64,000 nt of DNA, taken from assembly GCF_003664585.1 (NCBI RefSeq), contig NZ_RCHI01000001.1, forward strand, positions 62,001 to 126,000, given 5' to 3'. Positions 29,437 to 37,711 of this stretch are shown piece after piece. The stretch comes from Paenirhodobacter hankyongi (GTDB lineage Bacteria > Pseudomonadota > Alphaproteobacteria > Rhodobacterales > Rhodobacteraceae). Each line of letters begins with the position of its first letter. The first letter of the stretch is position 1. The notes under the pieces were generated by a model, which saw nothing but the letters and a program-made list of their open reading frames with translations, did no database searches and was not told the DNA's origin. Both the position numbers and the translations under genes were made by a program.

Positions 29437-31461
29437 ATGTTGCATGCTGGCCGCGGTGGAGGAGAACCGATCGGAATCGCGATGCAGAACAGACCCGTGC
29501 GCCCCGGCCTGTCGGTGCCGCTCGAGGAGGCGCTGAACGAGCTCGAGGAGGGCTTTGCCGTCTTCGACGCCGAATTCCGGCTGCTGGCCTGGAACCGGCG
29601 CTTTCTGGAATTGCACGACCTGCCCGCGGCGCTGGCCTTTCCGGGGGCGGACTACGAAAGCTTCGTGCGCTGCTTTGCCGAGCGTGGCGATTACGGCCCG
29701 GGCGACCCCGCGGCGCTGGTGCGCGGGCGGATGGCCGGCGCGCGGCGCGCCGAGCGGATCCAGATCGAACTGGCCAAGCCGATGGATCGGGTGATTGAGG
29801 CGGTGGGGCGGCCGCTCGCCTCGGGCGGCTATCTGTCGACCTGTGCCGATGTCACCGCCCGGCGCAACCGCGCGGTGCAGCTCGAGGCGCAGGTCGAGGA
29901 GCGCACCCGCGCGCTGCGGCTGAGCGAGGAGCGCCTGGCGCTGATCGCCGACGAGGTGCCCGCGGGGATCGCGCATTTCGACAACGAGTTGCGCATCCTC
30001 TATGCCAACCGCCGCTTTGCCCGCGCCTATCACCGCAGCCCGGCGGAGATGATCGGGCTGCACGCGACCGAGGTGCTGTCGGCGCGCACGCTGGGCGAGT
30101 CCGCGCGCTATTTCGAGCAGGCGCGGCGCGGCGCGCTCGTCGATTTCGAGATGCGGGTGGAGCTGCCCGACGGCCGCTTCAAGGACATCCGCACCCTGCT
30201 GCGCCCCGAGCGGCCGTCCTCGGGCGAGGTGATCGGCTTCTATCTGCTGTCGATCGACGTCACCCGGCGCAAGGCGGCGATGGCGGCCTTGATGGGGGCG
30301 CAGAAGATGGATGCGCTTGGCCGCATGGCTTCGGGCATCTCGCATGATTTCAACAACCTGCTGACGGTGATCCTGGGCAACCTGCTGCCGCTTGCCGAGG
30401 AGATCGGCGAGGGCGAGCTGAACCGCGAGTTCCTGGCGCCGGCGATTGCCGCCGCGCGCCGCGGCTCGGCGCTGACGCAGCGGCTTCTGACGCTTGCCCG
30501 GCGCGAGCAGTTCGCGCCCGAGCCCACCGACATCCCGGGCGCGGTGGCCGAGATCTGCACGCTTCTGCGTGCCTCGATGCCCCGCAAGCTGGTGATCGGC
30601 ACCGAAAGCGCGGCCGAGGTGCCGCCGGCGCTGGTCGACCGCTCGCAGCTCGAGATGGCGCTCCTGAACCTTGCGATGAACGCGCGTGACGCGACCGGCG
30701 GGGCGGGGCGGATCGGGATCGCGATCGAGCCCTATGACCTGCCGCCGCAGGAGGCGGACCTGCTCTATCTGCCGGCCGGCCGCTATGTCCGGCTGCGCTT
30801 TTCCGACGACGGCTGCGGCATGTCGCCCGAGCAGGTCGAGCGGATCTTCGAGCCCTTCTTCACCTCGAAGGCGGCGGGCGCCGGTTCGGGGCTTGGCCTC
30901 TCGATGGTCTATGGCTTCGTCAAGCAGTCGAATGGCGCGATCATGGTCGACAGCGCCCCGGGCAAGGGCACGAGCTTCACCATCCTGCTGCCCAGCGTCG
31001 AGCTCGCCGCGCTGCCGCCCACGCCGCTCGCGCTGCCCGCCCCCGAGCCCGCCCCCGAGGAGGAAAGCCCGCCGCTTCTGCTGCTGGTCGAGGATGACCG
31101 CGACGTGCGCCGCACCCTGCGCCGCAAGATCGCCGCGCTTGGCCATCCGCTGATCGAGGCCGACAGCGCCGACGAGGCGAAGCTGCTGATCCAGCGCATC
31201 GGCGCGATCGCGGTGGTGATCTCGGATATCGACATGCCCGGCACGCTCGACGGATTCGGCCTGGCGCGCTGGCTGGCGGCCGAGCGGCCGGGCACCGGCG
31301 TCGTGCTGATGAGCGGCAAGGCGGGGCTTGCCGGTCAGGCGGCGGCCGAACTTCCGGGCCTGCCCATCCTGCGCAAGCCCTTCACCGATGCGGCGCTGGC
31401 CGCCGCACTTGCCACCGCGCGGGCGCAGGCGCGCGCGCCGCAACAGGCCGGGAGAGACTGA
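29437..31461 (+). CDS. PAS-containing hybrid sensor histidine kinase
   Basis: A 674-residue kinase with no obvious membrane segment. Two PAS-like domains (about residues 25-140 and 165-280) are linked by a helical stretch; the dimerisation box GISHDFNNLL has the phosphoacceptor near H303; the ATPase domain shows NLAMNARDATGG, FSDDGCGM and GAGSGLGLSMVYG; a C-terminal receiver has LLLVEDDRDVRR and phosphoacceptor near D597 (SDIDMPG). The start at 29437 is chosen because GGAGG lies 9 bp upstream, whereas the downstream ATG at 29482 has its best site 17 bp away. The response-regulator gene follows with a TGATG overlap. Signal unknown; a cytoplasmic ligand is likely. Confidence 0.88.
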   Translation: MLHAGRGGGEPIGIAMQNRPVRPGLSVPLEEALNELEEGFAVFDAEFRLLAWNRRFLELHDLPAALAFPGADYESFVRCFAERGDYGPGDPAALVRGRMAGARRAERIQIELAKPMDRVIEAVGRPLASGGYLSTCADVTARRNRAVQLEAQVEERTRALRLSEERLALIADEVPAGIAHFDNELRILYANRRFARAYHRSPAEMIGLHATEVLSARTLGESARYFEQARRGALVDFEMRVELPDGRFKDIRTLLRPERPSSGEVIGFYLLSIDVTRRKAAMAALMGAQKMDALGRMASGISHDFNNLLTVILGNLLPLAEEIGEGELNREFLAPAIAAARRGSALTQRLLTLARREQFAPEPTDIPGAVAEICTLLRASMPRKLVIGTESAAEVPPALVDRSQLEMALLNLAMNARDATGGAGRIGIAIEPYDLPPQEADLLYLPAGRYVRLRFSDDGCGMSPEQVERIFEPFFTSKAAGAGSGLGLSMVYGFVKQSNGAIMVDSAPGKGTSFTILLPSVELAALPPTPLALPAPEPAPEEESPPLLLLVEDDRDVRRTLRRKIAALGHPLIEADSADEAKLLIQRIGAIAVVISDIDMPGTLDGFGLARWLAAERPGTGVVLMSGKAGLAGQAAAELPGLPILRKPFTDAALAAALATARAQARAPQQAGRD

Positions 31462-32171
31462 TGCCCCTGATCTACCTGCTCGAGGATGACCTCGACATCG
31501 CCCGGCTGATCGAGCGCACGCTGAGCCAGCAGGGCTATGCGCTGCGCAAGTTCCGCCGTCTGGCCGAGTTCGAGCGCGAGGTGCGCCGGCAATTGCCCGA
31601 CCTGTGCCTGATCGACCTGTCTTTGCCCGATGGCGACGGGCTTGGCCTGCTTGGCTCGGGGCTGTTGCCGCGCTCGGTGCCGAGGGTGGTGGTGACCGGG
31701 CGCGGGTCGGTCACCGACAAGGTGATCGGGCTCGAGATCGGCGCCGATGACTATATCACCAAGCCGTTCGAGCCGCGCGAGCTGGTGGCGCGGGTGCGCG
31801 CCGTGCTGCGCCGTGGCACGCTCGCCCGCGAGGAAAGCGAGGCGGCGGCGCATGCGCAGGCGCGGTTCGGCGGCTGGGTGGCGAACCTGACGGCCTGCAC
31901 GCTTGCCGGCCCGGCGGGGCAGCAGGTGGCGCTCAGCTCCTCGGAAACCAGCCTGCTCGGCGCCTTCCTGAATGCGCCGAACCGGGTGCTGAGCCGGGCG
32001 CAGCTGCTCGATGCCACGCGCGGGCGCGCCGACGAGCCCTTCGACCGCTCGATCGACGCGCGGGTGTGCCGGCTGCGCCGCAAGCTCGAGGATGACAGCC
32101 ACGCGCCCGAGCTGATCCGCACCGTCTATGGCGCGGGCTACATCCTGACGAGCGATGTCGACTGGCTGTGA
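31461..32171 (+). CDS. OmpR/PhoB-type response regulator
   Basis: A 236-residue regulator. The receiver domain has acidic pocket LEDDLD at residues 8-13, phosphoacceptor D52 (CLIDLSLPDGDG) and lysine in DDYITKPFEPREL. The C-terminal winged helix (LSSSETSLLGAFLNAPNRVL, RSIDARVCRLRRKLED, IRTVYGAGYIL) is of the OmpR class. It overlaps the hybrid kinase gene by 1 bp and is surely its partner. Convergent with the flavoprotein gene; only 6 bp separate the two stops and no terminator is visible. Confidence 0.93.
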   Translation: MPLIYLLEDDLDIARLIERTLSQQGYALRKFRRLAEFEREVRRQLPDLCLIDLSLPDGDGLGLLGSGLLPRSVPRVVVTGRGSVTDKVIGLEIGADDYITKPFEPRELVARVRAVLRRGTLAREESEAAAHAQARFGGWVANLTACTLAGPAGQQVALSSSETSLLGAFLNAPNRVLSRAQLLDATRGRADEPFDRSIDARVCRLRRKLEDDSHAPELIRTVYGAGYILTSDVDWL

Positions 32172-32177
32172 CGCGGC

Positions 32178-33305
32178 TCAGCGGTAGGCGCGCAGATAGT
32201 GGTTCTCGAACATCCGCTTGAGCCAGTGCAGCGGCTTGAGCGCGGGCAGCACGATGTTGATCTTGCCGCGGCGGAACACCAGCATGCCGCGGTCGAGGCT
32301 GTCCATGATGCACACGAGCTCGGCCTCGAAGGCGGCCTTCGGTTCCTCGCCCTTCAGCGTCGCGGCGATGTTGGCGGCGGCGGCCTTGGCCTGCAGGTCG
32401 GCCTGATGCGCCTGTTTCGGCATCCAGTCCGGCCCCGGGAAGCTGCCGGCATCGCCCGCGACCCAGATCCCGGGCCGGTCCGCCACCCGGCACAGCCCGT
32501 CGGACAGCACCATGCCGCCCGGCGAGAGCGGCAGATCGGCATTCGCGAGCCACGCCGGCCCGGTCATGCCGGGCTGGAACAGGATCAGGTCGGCCGCGAT
32601 CTCGCCGCCCTCGGTCACCACCTTGGCGGGCTCGATCCGCACCATCTTGTGGCCCAGATGCGTCTCGATGCCGCGCTTCGCCATCTCCTTCAGGATGCCG
32701 TCCACCGCCTTCTCGCCAAGCCGCTGGCCGGGGCGGGACGAGGGGCTGAAGAACACCAGCCGGAACTTGTCGCGCCGGCCCTCGCGGCGCAGCAGCGTGT
32801 CGAGGATGAAGAGATATTCGAACATCGGCCCGCCGCGCATCGCGCCCGGCTCGTTCGGATTCGTCGCCATGCCGATCGCGATGGTGCCGCCCTCCATCGC
32901 CTTCAGTCGCACCGCGATCTGCTCGGCGGCAAGGATGCCCTCGCAGGGGATGATGGCGTTCTCGACGCCGGGCAGCTTGCGGATGAAGCGGCCACCGGTG
33001 GCGATCAGGATCTGGTCGGCCATGATCGGGCCGGCATCGGTCTCGACCACCTTCTCGGCGGCCTTCATGCCGGTGACCGAGGCCTTGACGTGCTTCACCT
33101 GGTGGCGCGCGAAGAAGGCCGCAAGCGGCAGGCGCAGCGCCTCGGCGGTGCGCAGCCCGGCCGGGATCCAGATCGAGGAGGGCAGGTAATGCAGTTCCTC
33201 GCGCGGCGAGACGACGGTGATCTCGGCCTCGACCTTCTGGCGGCGCAGTTCGCGAACGGCGGTGAGGGCGGCAAAGCCCGAGCCGAGAATGGCAATTCTG
33301 GTCAT
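32178..33305 (-). CDS. Sulfide:quinone oxidoreductase-like FAD flavoprotein
   Basis: A 375-residue pyridine-nucleotide-disulfide-type flavoprotein. It opens with the FAD motif IAILGSGFAALTAVREL, and has ILIATGGRFIRKLPG and the second flavin contact GIWVAGDAGSFPGPDWMPKQ. Cysteines are at about C121 (IIPCEGILA), C272 and C332 (LVCIMDS); C121 and C332 fall where SQR/FCSD proteins carry redox cysteines, but the match is loose. The C-terminus has amphipathic segments as in membrane-bound SQRs. The ATG at 33305 is preceded at 33327-33342 by an ATTC-N8-GAAT palindrome like the SqrR/BigR operator. A sulfide or persulfide role is therefore plausible; other quinone-reducing functions remain possible. 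Confidence 0.7.
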   Translation of the reverse strand: MTRIAILGSGFAALTAVRELRRQKVEAEITVVSPREELHYLPSSIWIPAGLRTAEALRLPLAAFFARHQVKHVKASVTGMKAAEKVVETDAGPIMADQILIATGGRFIRKLPGVENAIIPCEGILAAEQIAVRLKAMEGGTIAIGMATNPNEPGAMRGGPMFEYLFILDTLLRREGRRDKFRLVFFSPSSRPGQRLGEKAVDGILKEMAKRGIETHLGHKMVRIEPAKVVTEGGEIAADLILFQPGMTGPAWLANADLPLSPGGMVLSDGLCRVADRPGIWVAGDAGSFPGPDWMPKQAHQADLQAKAAAANIAATLKGEEPKAAFEAELVCIMDSLDRGMLVFRRGKINIVLPALKPLHWLKRMFENHYLRAYR

Positions 33306-33326
33306 GTGCTGGATCCGGGCTGAGAT

Positions 33327-33342
33327 ATTCGATCTCTGGAAT
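33327..33342 (-). promoter_or_regulatory. ATTC-N8-GAAT palindrome, candidate SqrR/BigR-type operator
   Basis: ATTC at 33327 and GAAT at 33339 are separated by exactly 8 bp, with the symmetry extending to ATATTC...GAATGT. This agrees with the binding motif described for the persulfide-sensing ArsR-type repressors SqrR and BigR. It lies 22 bp upstream of the flavoprotein start, a position suited to repression. Confidence 0.55.
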
Positions 33343-33399
33343 GTAACTTTGCCGCAGCGCAGAAGCAAGCGCGGCGTCGTGGCCCAGGGGGCGCGGGGC

Positions 33400-34614
33400 T
33401 CAGCGGCGGCGCAGGGCGCGGGGCGGAATGCCGGCGCGGGCGCGCAGCTTGGCCACCACCCGGCGCGAGACGGTGATGCCCGCCTGCGCCAGTGCCTCGG
33501 CCAGTGCGCCGTCGGTCAGCGGTGCGCTCGGATGCTCGGCGCCGACCAGGGCGCGGATGCGGGCGATGACGGCGGGGCCGGCCTCGGCATTCTCGGCCTG
33601 GGCGACGGCGCGGCCGAAGAAGGCGGCCAGCGGTTCGGTTCCGCGGGGGGTCTCGGCCGAGCCTGCGGCGACCATCCGGCTCACCGTGCTTTCATGCAGC
33701 CCGATCGCCGCGGCGACGGCACGGCGGGTCAGCGGGCGCAGCGCGGCGGGGCCGTCGCGCAGGAAGCCCGGCTGTTCGCGGGCGAGCGCCGTGCCAAGCG
33801 CCAGCAGCGCGGCGTTGCGCCGCTCGACCGCGGCAATCAGCGCCTGCGCGGCACGGCGCTCGCGCGCCGGGCCGGTGATCGCGGCCAGGGCAAGGCGCGG
33901 CGCGGTCTCGCGGTTCAGCCGCACGGTCCAGCCCGCGCCCTCGGGGGCGAAGACGAGATCGGCGATGCGGGCGCGGGCAGGGGGTGTCGAAAAGCCCGCG
34001 GCGGGGCGCGGGGTCAGACCGCGCAGTCGCGCGAGCAGCGGCGCAAGCGTGTCGGGCGCGAGCCCCGTGGCGCGGGCGAGCGCCGCGGGGCCGCCCTCGG
34101 CAAGGGTGGGCAGCGCCTCGAGGACGCGGCGCATCTCGGGCGCGATCGGGCCTTCCTCGGCCAGTTGCAGGGCCAGGCACTCGGCAAGCGAGCGGGCGAA
34201 CAGCCCGCGTGGCTCGATCCGCTGCAGCTGCGCCAGCACCGCCTCGATATGCGCGGGCGGCAGGCCGAGGCGGGCGGCGATCGCCGGCGTCGGCGTTGCC
34301 AGAAACCCCTGCGCATCCAGTGCCTCGGCCAGCGCCAGCGCCACCGCGCGGTCGGCGGGGGCGGGAACAAGACCGGGCAGGCGCTCGAGCACATGGGCGA
34401 TGAGGGATGGCCCCTCATCGGCGATCTCGACATCCTCGAGCGCCGCGGCCCGCGGCAGTTCAAGCCGCAGGAAGGGGTTCTCGGCCGCCGCCTCGCGCAG
34501 GCTCTCGCCCAGATCGAGGTTCGACAGGCCGAGCAGGCCGATCGCGCGCACCAGGTCCTGGCTGAGGGTCAGCCGGGTCTGCTGGCGCAGCGCGATGTCC
34601 TGGCGCAGCTTCAT
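33400..34614 (-). CDS. rpoN: RNA polymerase sigma-54 factor (RpoN paralog)
   Basis: A 404-residue sigma-54. Region I is present (RQQTRLTLSQDLVRAIGLL, LREAAAENPFLRLELP), as are the core-binding middle part (EPRGLFARSLAECLALQLAE) and the DNA-binding helix-turn-helix (LTRRAVAAAIGLHESTVSRM). The C-terminal RpoN box, normally ARRTVAKYRE, reads SRRVVAKLRA here, followed by RAGIPPRALRRR. The protein is somewhat shorter than typical RpoN because the acidic region II is short. It overlaps the amidotransferase gene by 4 bp and is the last gene of the amine-catabolic run, not next to the usual rpoN neighbours (hpf, ptsN), so it is probably a secondary, specialised copy as known in Rhodobacter. Confidence 0.9.
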   Translation of the reverse strand: MKLRQDIALRQQTRLTLSQDLVRAIGLLGLSNLDLGESLREAAAENPFLRLELPRAAALEDVEIADEGPSLIAHVLERLPGLVPAPADRAVALALAEALDAQGFLATPTPAIAARLGLPPAHIEAVLAQLQRIEPRGLFARSLAECLALQLAEEGPIAPEMRRVLEALPTLAEGGPAALARATGLAPDTLAPLLARLRGLTPRPAAGFSTPPARARIADLVFAPEGAGWTVRLNRETAPRLALAAITGPARERRAAQALIAAVERRNAALLALGTALAREQPGFLRDGPAALRPLTRRAVAAAIGLHESTVSRMVAAGSAETPRGTEPLAAFFGRAVAQAENAEAGPAVIARIRALVGAEHPSAPLTDGALAEALAQAGITVSRRVVAKLRARAGIPPRALRRR

Positions 34615-35336
34615 GCGGGCGCGATCTCCTCGCCGCGCAGCACGCGGGCAAAGCCGCGGGCGATGCGCTGCTGATCGAGCGGGCCGGCGAGCGAGGCCAT
34701 CGCCTCGGCATGCAGATCCTCGGCCAGCCGCACCCCGTCGGGCGGGGTGATCAGCGCGCGCAGGAAGTCGAGGGTGAACTCCGGGTGGGCCTGCGACGAG
34801 ATCGCCGGGAAGTCGGTGTAGAGAAAGCCGCCGTTCGGCGAGGCGGCGGTCGAGAACAGCCGCTCGGCCCGCGGCGGCGGCACCATGACCTGATCCTGAT
34901 GGATCGAGAGCGCGGGCAGCGCGCCCGGCCCGAAGACCGCCGCGCCGGTGGCGCTCAGGTCGTGGTCATGCCGGCCCACCACCCAGCCGTCGGGCGACTT
35001 GCGCACCTCGCCGCCGAAGGCCTGCGCCATCACCTGATGACCGAAGCAGACACCGGCGAGCGGCACCCGCGCCGCGGCGATGCGCTGCAGCCCGGCGATC
35101 AGCGGCGCGATCCACGGCCGGTCCTCGTAGACGCCGGCGCGCGAGCCGGTGACGAGGAAGGCGTCGAAGGCGGTCAGATCCTCGGGCACCGTCTCGCCCT
35201 CGGCGATGAAGACACGGGTGAAACGCGCCTCGGGCAGCACGGGGGCAAGCCAGCGCGAGAACATGTCGGCATAGCTGCCATGGACGGGCTCGAAGGCGGG
35301 GCCGGTGGTGTCGGTCTCGAGAATGCAGATCTTCAT
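34611..35336 (-). CDS. Class I glutamine amidotransferase-like protein
   Basis: A 241-residue triad-type GATase domain: nucleophile C97 in LAGVCFGHQVMAQAF and the H184-x-E186 pair in SQAHPEFTLDF. No synthetase domain is attached. Relatives are annotated as GMP-synthase-like amidotransferases, and some hydrolyse gamma-glutamyl amide bonds. In this context, after two gamma-glutamyl ligases and an aldehyde dehydrogenase, it could release glutamate from a gamma-glutamylated product, the job done by PuuD in the E. coli putrescine pathway, although PuuD belongs to a different C26 subfamily. It is co-translated with the downstream rpoN and separated from the aldehyde dehydrogenase gene by a hairpin. 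Confidence 0.82.
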   Translation of the reverse strand: MKICILETDTTGPAFEPVHGSYADMFSRWLAPVLPEARFTRVFIAEGETVPEDLTAFDAFLVTGSRAGVYEDRPWIAPLIAGLQRIAAARVPLAGVCFGHQVMAQAFGGEVRKSPDGWVVGRHDHDLSATGAAVFGPGALPALSIHQDQVMVPPPRAERLFSTAASPNGGFLYTDFPAISSQAHPEFTLDFLRALITPPDGVRLAEDLHAEAMASLAGPLDQQRIARGFARVLRGEEIAPA

Positions 35337-35350
35337 GGGGTCCTCGGAAG

Positions 35351-35373
35351 GGGCGGGGGGAGGCCCCCCGCCC
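35351..35373 (-). terminator. GC-rich hairpin between the aldehyde dehydrogenase and amidotransferase genes
   Basis: A perfect 10-bp inverted repeat GGGCGGGGGG/CCCCCCGCCC with a 3-nt loop fills the 44-bp gap. No T-run follows. It may lower expression of the amidotransferase and rpoN genes relative to the genes upstream. Confidence 0.55.
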
Positions 35374-35380
35374 GTTGCTC

Positions 35381-36877
35381 TCAGCTCAGTTCGATCCAGA
35401 CGGATTTCGTCTGGGTGTATTGGGTCAGCGCCTCGAGGCACTTGTCGCGGCCGTTGCCCGATTGCTTGAAGCCGCCCCAGGGGGTGGTGGCATCGCCCGC
35501 CTCGTAGGCGTTGACCCAGACGATGCCGGCCTCGATCTCCTGCGCGAAGCGATGCGCGCTTTTCAGATTCGAGGTCCAGATCGCCGAGGCGAGGCCGTAG
35601 ATCGTGTCGTTCGCGGTGGCAATCGCATGGTCGAGGTCGTCGACCGGGATGATCGAGGCGACCGGGCCGAAGATTTCCTCCTGCGCGATGGTCATCTTGT
35701 TCGACACCTCGGTGAAGAGCGTCGGTTCGACATAGCAGCCGGCGTTGAACCCCGCCGGCACGCCGCCGCCGAAGGCAAGCTTCGCCCCCTCGGCCTTGCC
35801 CTTCTCGATATAGCCGAGCACCCGCGATTGCTGTTCGGGGGTGACGAGCGGGCCCATGGTGGTCGCGGGGTCGAGCGGGTTGCCCGGCACATGCATGCCC
35901 TTCGCGGCCTCGGTGAAAAGCGCGACATAGTCGTCATAGACCTTGCGCTCGACGAGGATGCGTGAGCCGGCCGAGCAGACCTCGCCCTGGTTGCCATAGA
36001 TGCCGGCGACGCCGAAGGTCGCGGCCTTCTCGAGATCGTCGCAATCGGCCAGCACGATCTGCGGCGACTTGCCGCCGCATTCGGTGGTGACGCGCTTCAT
36101 GTTCGACTGGCCGGCATAGACCATCATCAGCTTGCCGACCTCGCCCGAGCCGGTGAAGCCGATCTTGTCGACATCCATGTGCAGCGCGAGCGGCTTGCCG
36201 GTTTCCTCGCCAAAGCCGGTGACGACGTTGAAGACGCCGGCGGGGCCGCCCGCCTCGCAAAAGAGCCTGGCGAGCAGAAGCGCCGAGAGCGGCGACTGTT
36301 CGGCCGGTTTCAGCACCACCGAGTTGCCGCACGACAGCGCCGGGGCCAGCTTCCACGCCGCCATCATCAGCGGGTAGTTCCACGGCACCACGATGCCGCA
36401 CACGCCGAGCGGCTGGCGCAGGATGTAATGCAGCGCATCGGCCCTGGTCGAGGTGACGACGCCCTCCATCTTGTCGATGGTCTCGGCAAAGAAGCGGATC
36501 GTCATCAGCGAGCCGGGGATGTCGATGTTGAGCATGTCCGAGATCGGCTTGCCCATGTCGAGCGTGTCGAGAAGCGCGAAATCCTCGGCGTGCGCCTCGA
36601 TCAGATCGGCGAAGCGGCGCATCACCGCCATCCGGTCCGAGGGCGCCATGCGCGACCACACGCCCGACTTGAACGCCTTCTTCGCGCTCGCGACGGCGCG
36701 GTCGACATCCTCGGCGGTGCCGCGGGCGACTTCGGCCACGACCTCGCCGGTGGCGGGGTTCACGGTCTCGAACTTGCCGCCCTTCGCGGCATCGACGAAG
36801 GCGCCGTCGATGAACAGGCGGGTGTCGGGTTTCAGCGCGGCGGCGCGCGCCTGCCAGTCCTTCAGGGTCATGGTCAT
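35381..36877 (-). CDS. puuC: NAD(P)-dependent aldehyde dehydrogenase, PuuC-like
   Basis: A 498-residue aldehyde dehydrogenase. It has the cofactor/oxyanion motif GIVVPWNYPLMMAAWKLAPAL, the general base in VTTECGGKSPQIVL, the nucleophile cysteine in YGNQGEVCSAGSRILVE and the QEEIFGPVASIIP motif. Overall similarity is to gamma-glutamyl-gamma-aminobutyraldehyde dehydrogenase (PuuC/AldH). The ATG at 36877 follows an AGGAGGTT site; the frame runs open far upstream as a shadow of the permease gene. Lying 14 bp after the polyamine-type permeases, it likely oxidises the aldehyde formed when an amine is oxidised. Confidence 0.9.
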   Translation of the reverse strand: MTMTLKDWQARAAALKPDTRLFIDGAFVDAAKGGKFETVNPATGEVVAEVARGTAEDVDRAVASAKKAFKSGVWSRMAPSDRMAVMRRFADLIEAHAEDFALLDTLDMGKPISDMLNIDIPGSLMTIRFFAETIDKMEGVVTSTRADALHYILRQPLGVCGIVVPWNYPLMMAAWKLAPALSCGNSVVLKPAEQSPLSALLLARLFCEAGGPAGVFNVVTGFGEETGKPLALHMDVDKIGFTGSGEVGKLMMVYAGQSNMKRVTTECGGKSPQIVLADCDDLEKAATFGVAGIYGNQGEVCSAGSRILVERKVYDDYVALFTEAAKGMHVPGNPLDPATTMGPLVTPEQQSRVLGYIEKGKAEGAKLAFGGGVPAGFNAGCYVEPTLFTEVSNKMTIAQEEIFGPVASIIPVDDLDHAIATANDTIYGLASAIWTSNLKSAHRFAQEIEAGIVWVNAYEAGDATTPWGGFKQSGNGRDKCLEALTQYTQTKSVWIELS

Positions 36878-36891
36878 GGGGGAACCTCCTG

Positions 36892-37710
36892 TCATTTCTG
36901 TTTTGTGTCGCGGGTCGAGACCACCGAGACGACGATCAGCACCAGCGACAGCAGCACGATGATCGTGCCGACGGCGTTGATCTCGGGCGTCACGCCGCGG
37001 CGCAGGGTGGAATAGATGTACATCGGCAAGGTATTGTCGCGGCCGGTCAGGAAGAAGGTGACCGGGATCTCGTCGAAGCTCAGCACGAAGCTCAGCATGC
37101 CGGCGCCGACGATGGCGGTGCGGATGTTGGGGAGCGTGATGTCGACGAAGCTGCGCCAGGGCGAGGCGCCCAGATCGAAGGCCGCCTCCTCGAGCGATTT
37201 CGGCAGCCGCTGCAGCCGGGCATAGACCTGGGTCACGACGACGCCCAGAAGCGCCGTGGCATGGCCGAGGATCACCGTTTCCAGGCTGAGCGGGAAGCCG
37301 ATCAGCTTGAACATGTTCAGCATCGAGATGCCGGTGACGATGCCGGGCAGGGTGATCGGCAGCAGGATCAGGCGGCGGAACACCGTCTTTCCGGGGAAGT
37401 TGACCTTGTGCAGCGCGAGTGCCGCGGGCACGCCCACGCACAGCGTCAGGATCGTCGCCCCGGTCGCCACGTAGAAGCTGTTGCGGATCGCGGCGAGCAG
37501 GTCGCCGTTCGAGGCAAGCTTGACATACCAGTCGAGGGTGAAGCCCGACAGCGGCCAGGTCAGCGAGCGCGAGTCGTTGAACGAGAAGGCGATCAGCACC
37601 CAGATCGGGATGTAGAGGAACGCCATCAGCGCCGCGACGAAGGTCATGAAGGCGGTGTCGGCGCCATAGCGGGACACGAGGCCCGGGGCGCGGTTCGGTG
37701 ATTGTGCCAT
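36892..37710 (-). CDS. potI: Polyamine-type ABC permease, PotC/PotI-like
   Basis: A 272-residue inner-membrane permease with six helices and the cytoplasmic EAA loop EEAAFDLGASPWRSFVDITLP. The N-terminal FLYIPIWVLIAFSFNDSRS is typical for PotC/PotI. It follows its partner permease with a 1-bp gap, and precedes the aldehyde dehydrogenase gene. Confidence 0.9.
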   Translation of the reverse strand: MAQSPNRAPGLVSRYGADTAFMTFVAALMAFLYIPIWVLIAFSFNDSRSLTWPLSGFTLDWYVKLASNGDLLAAIRNSFYVATGATILTLCVGVPAALALHKVNFPGKTVFRRLILLPITLPGIVTGISMLNMFKLIGFPLSLETVILGHATALLGVVVTQVYARLQRLPKSLEEAAFDLGASPWRSFVDITLPNIRTAIVGAGMLSFVLSFDEIPVTFFLTGRDNTLPMYIYSTLRRGVTPEINAVGTIIVLLSLVLIVVSVVSTRDTKQK

Positions 37711-37711
37711 G

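Noticed and set aside
34611-35336. Direct assignment as PuuD
   Set aside because: The nucleophile context CFGHQ and overall sequence are those of GMP-synthase-like class I amidotransferases, not of the C26 PuuD subfamily; only functional analogy is proposed.
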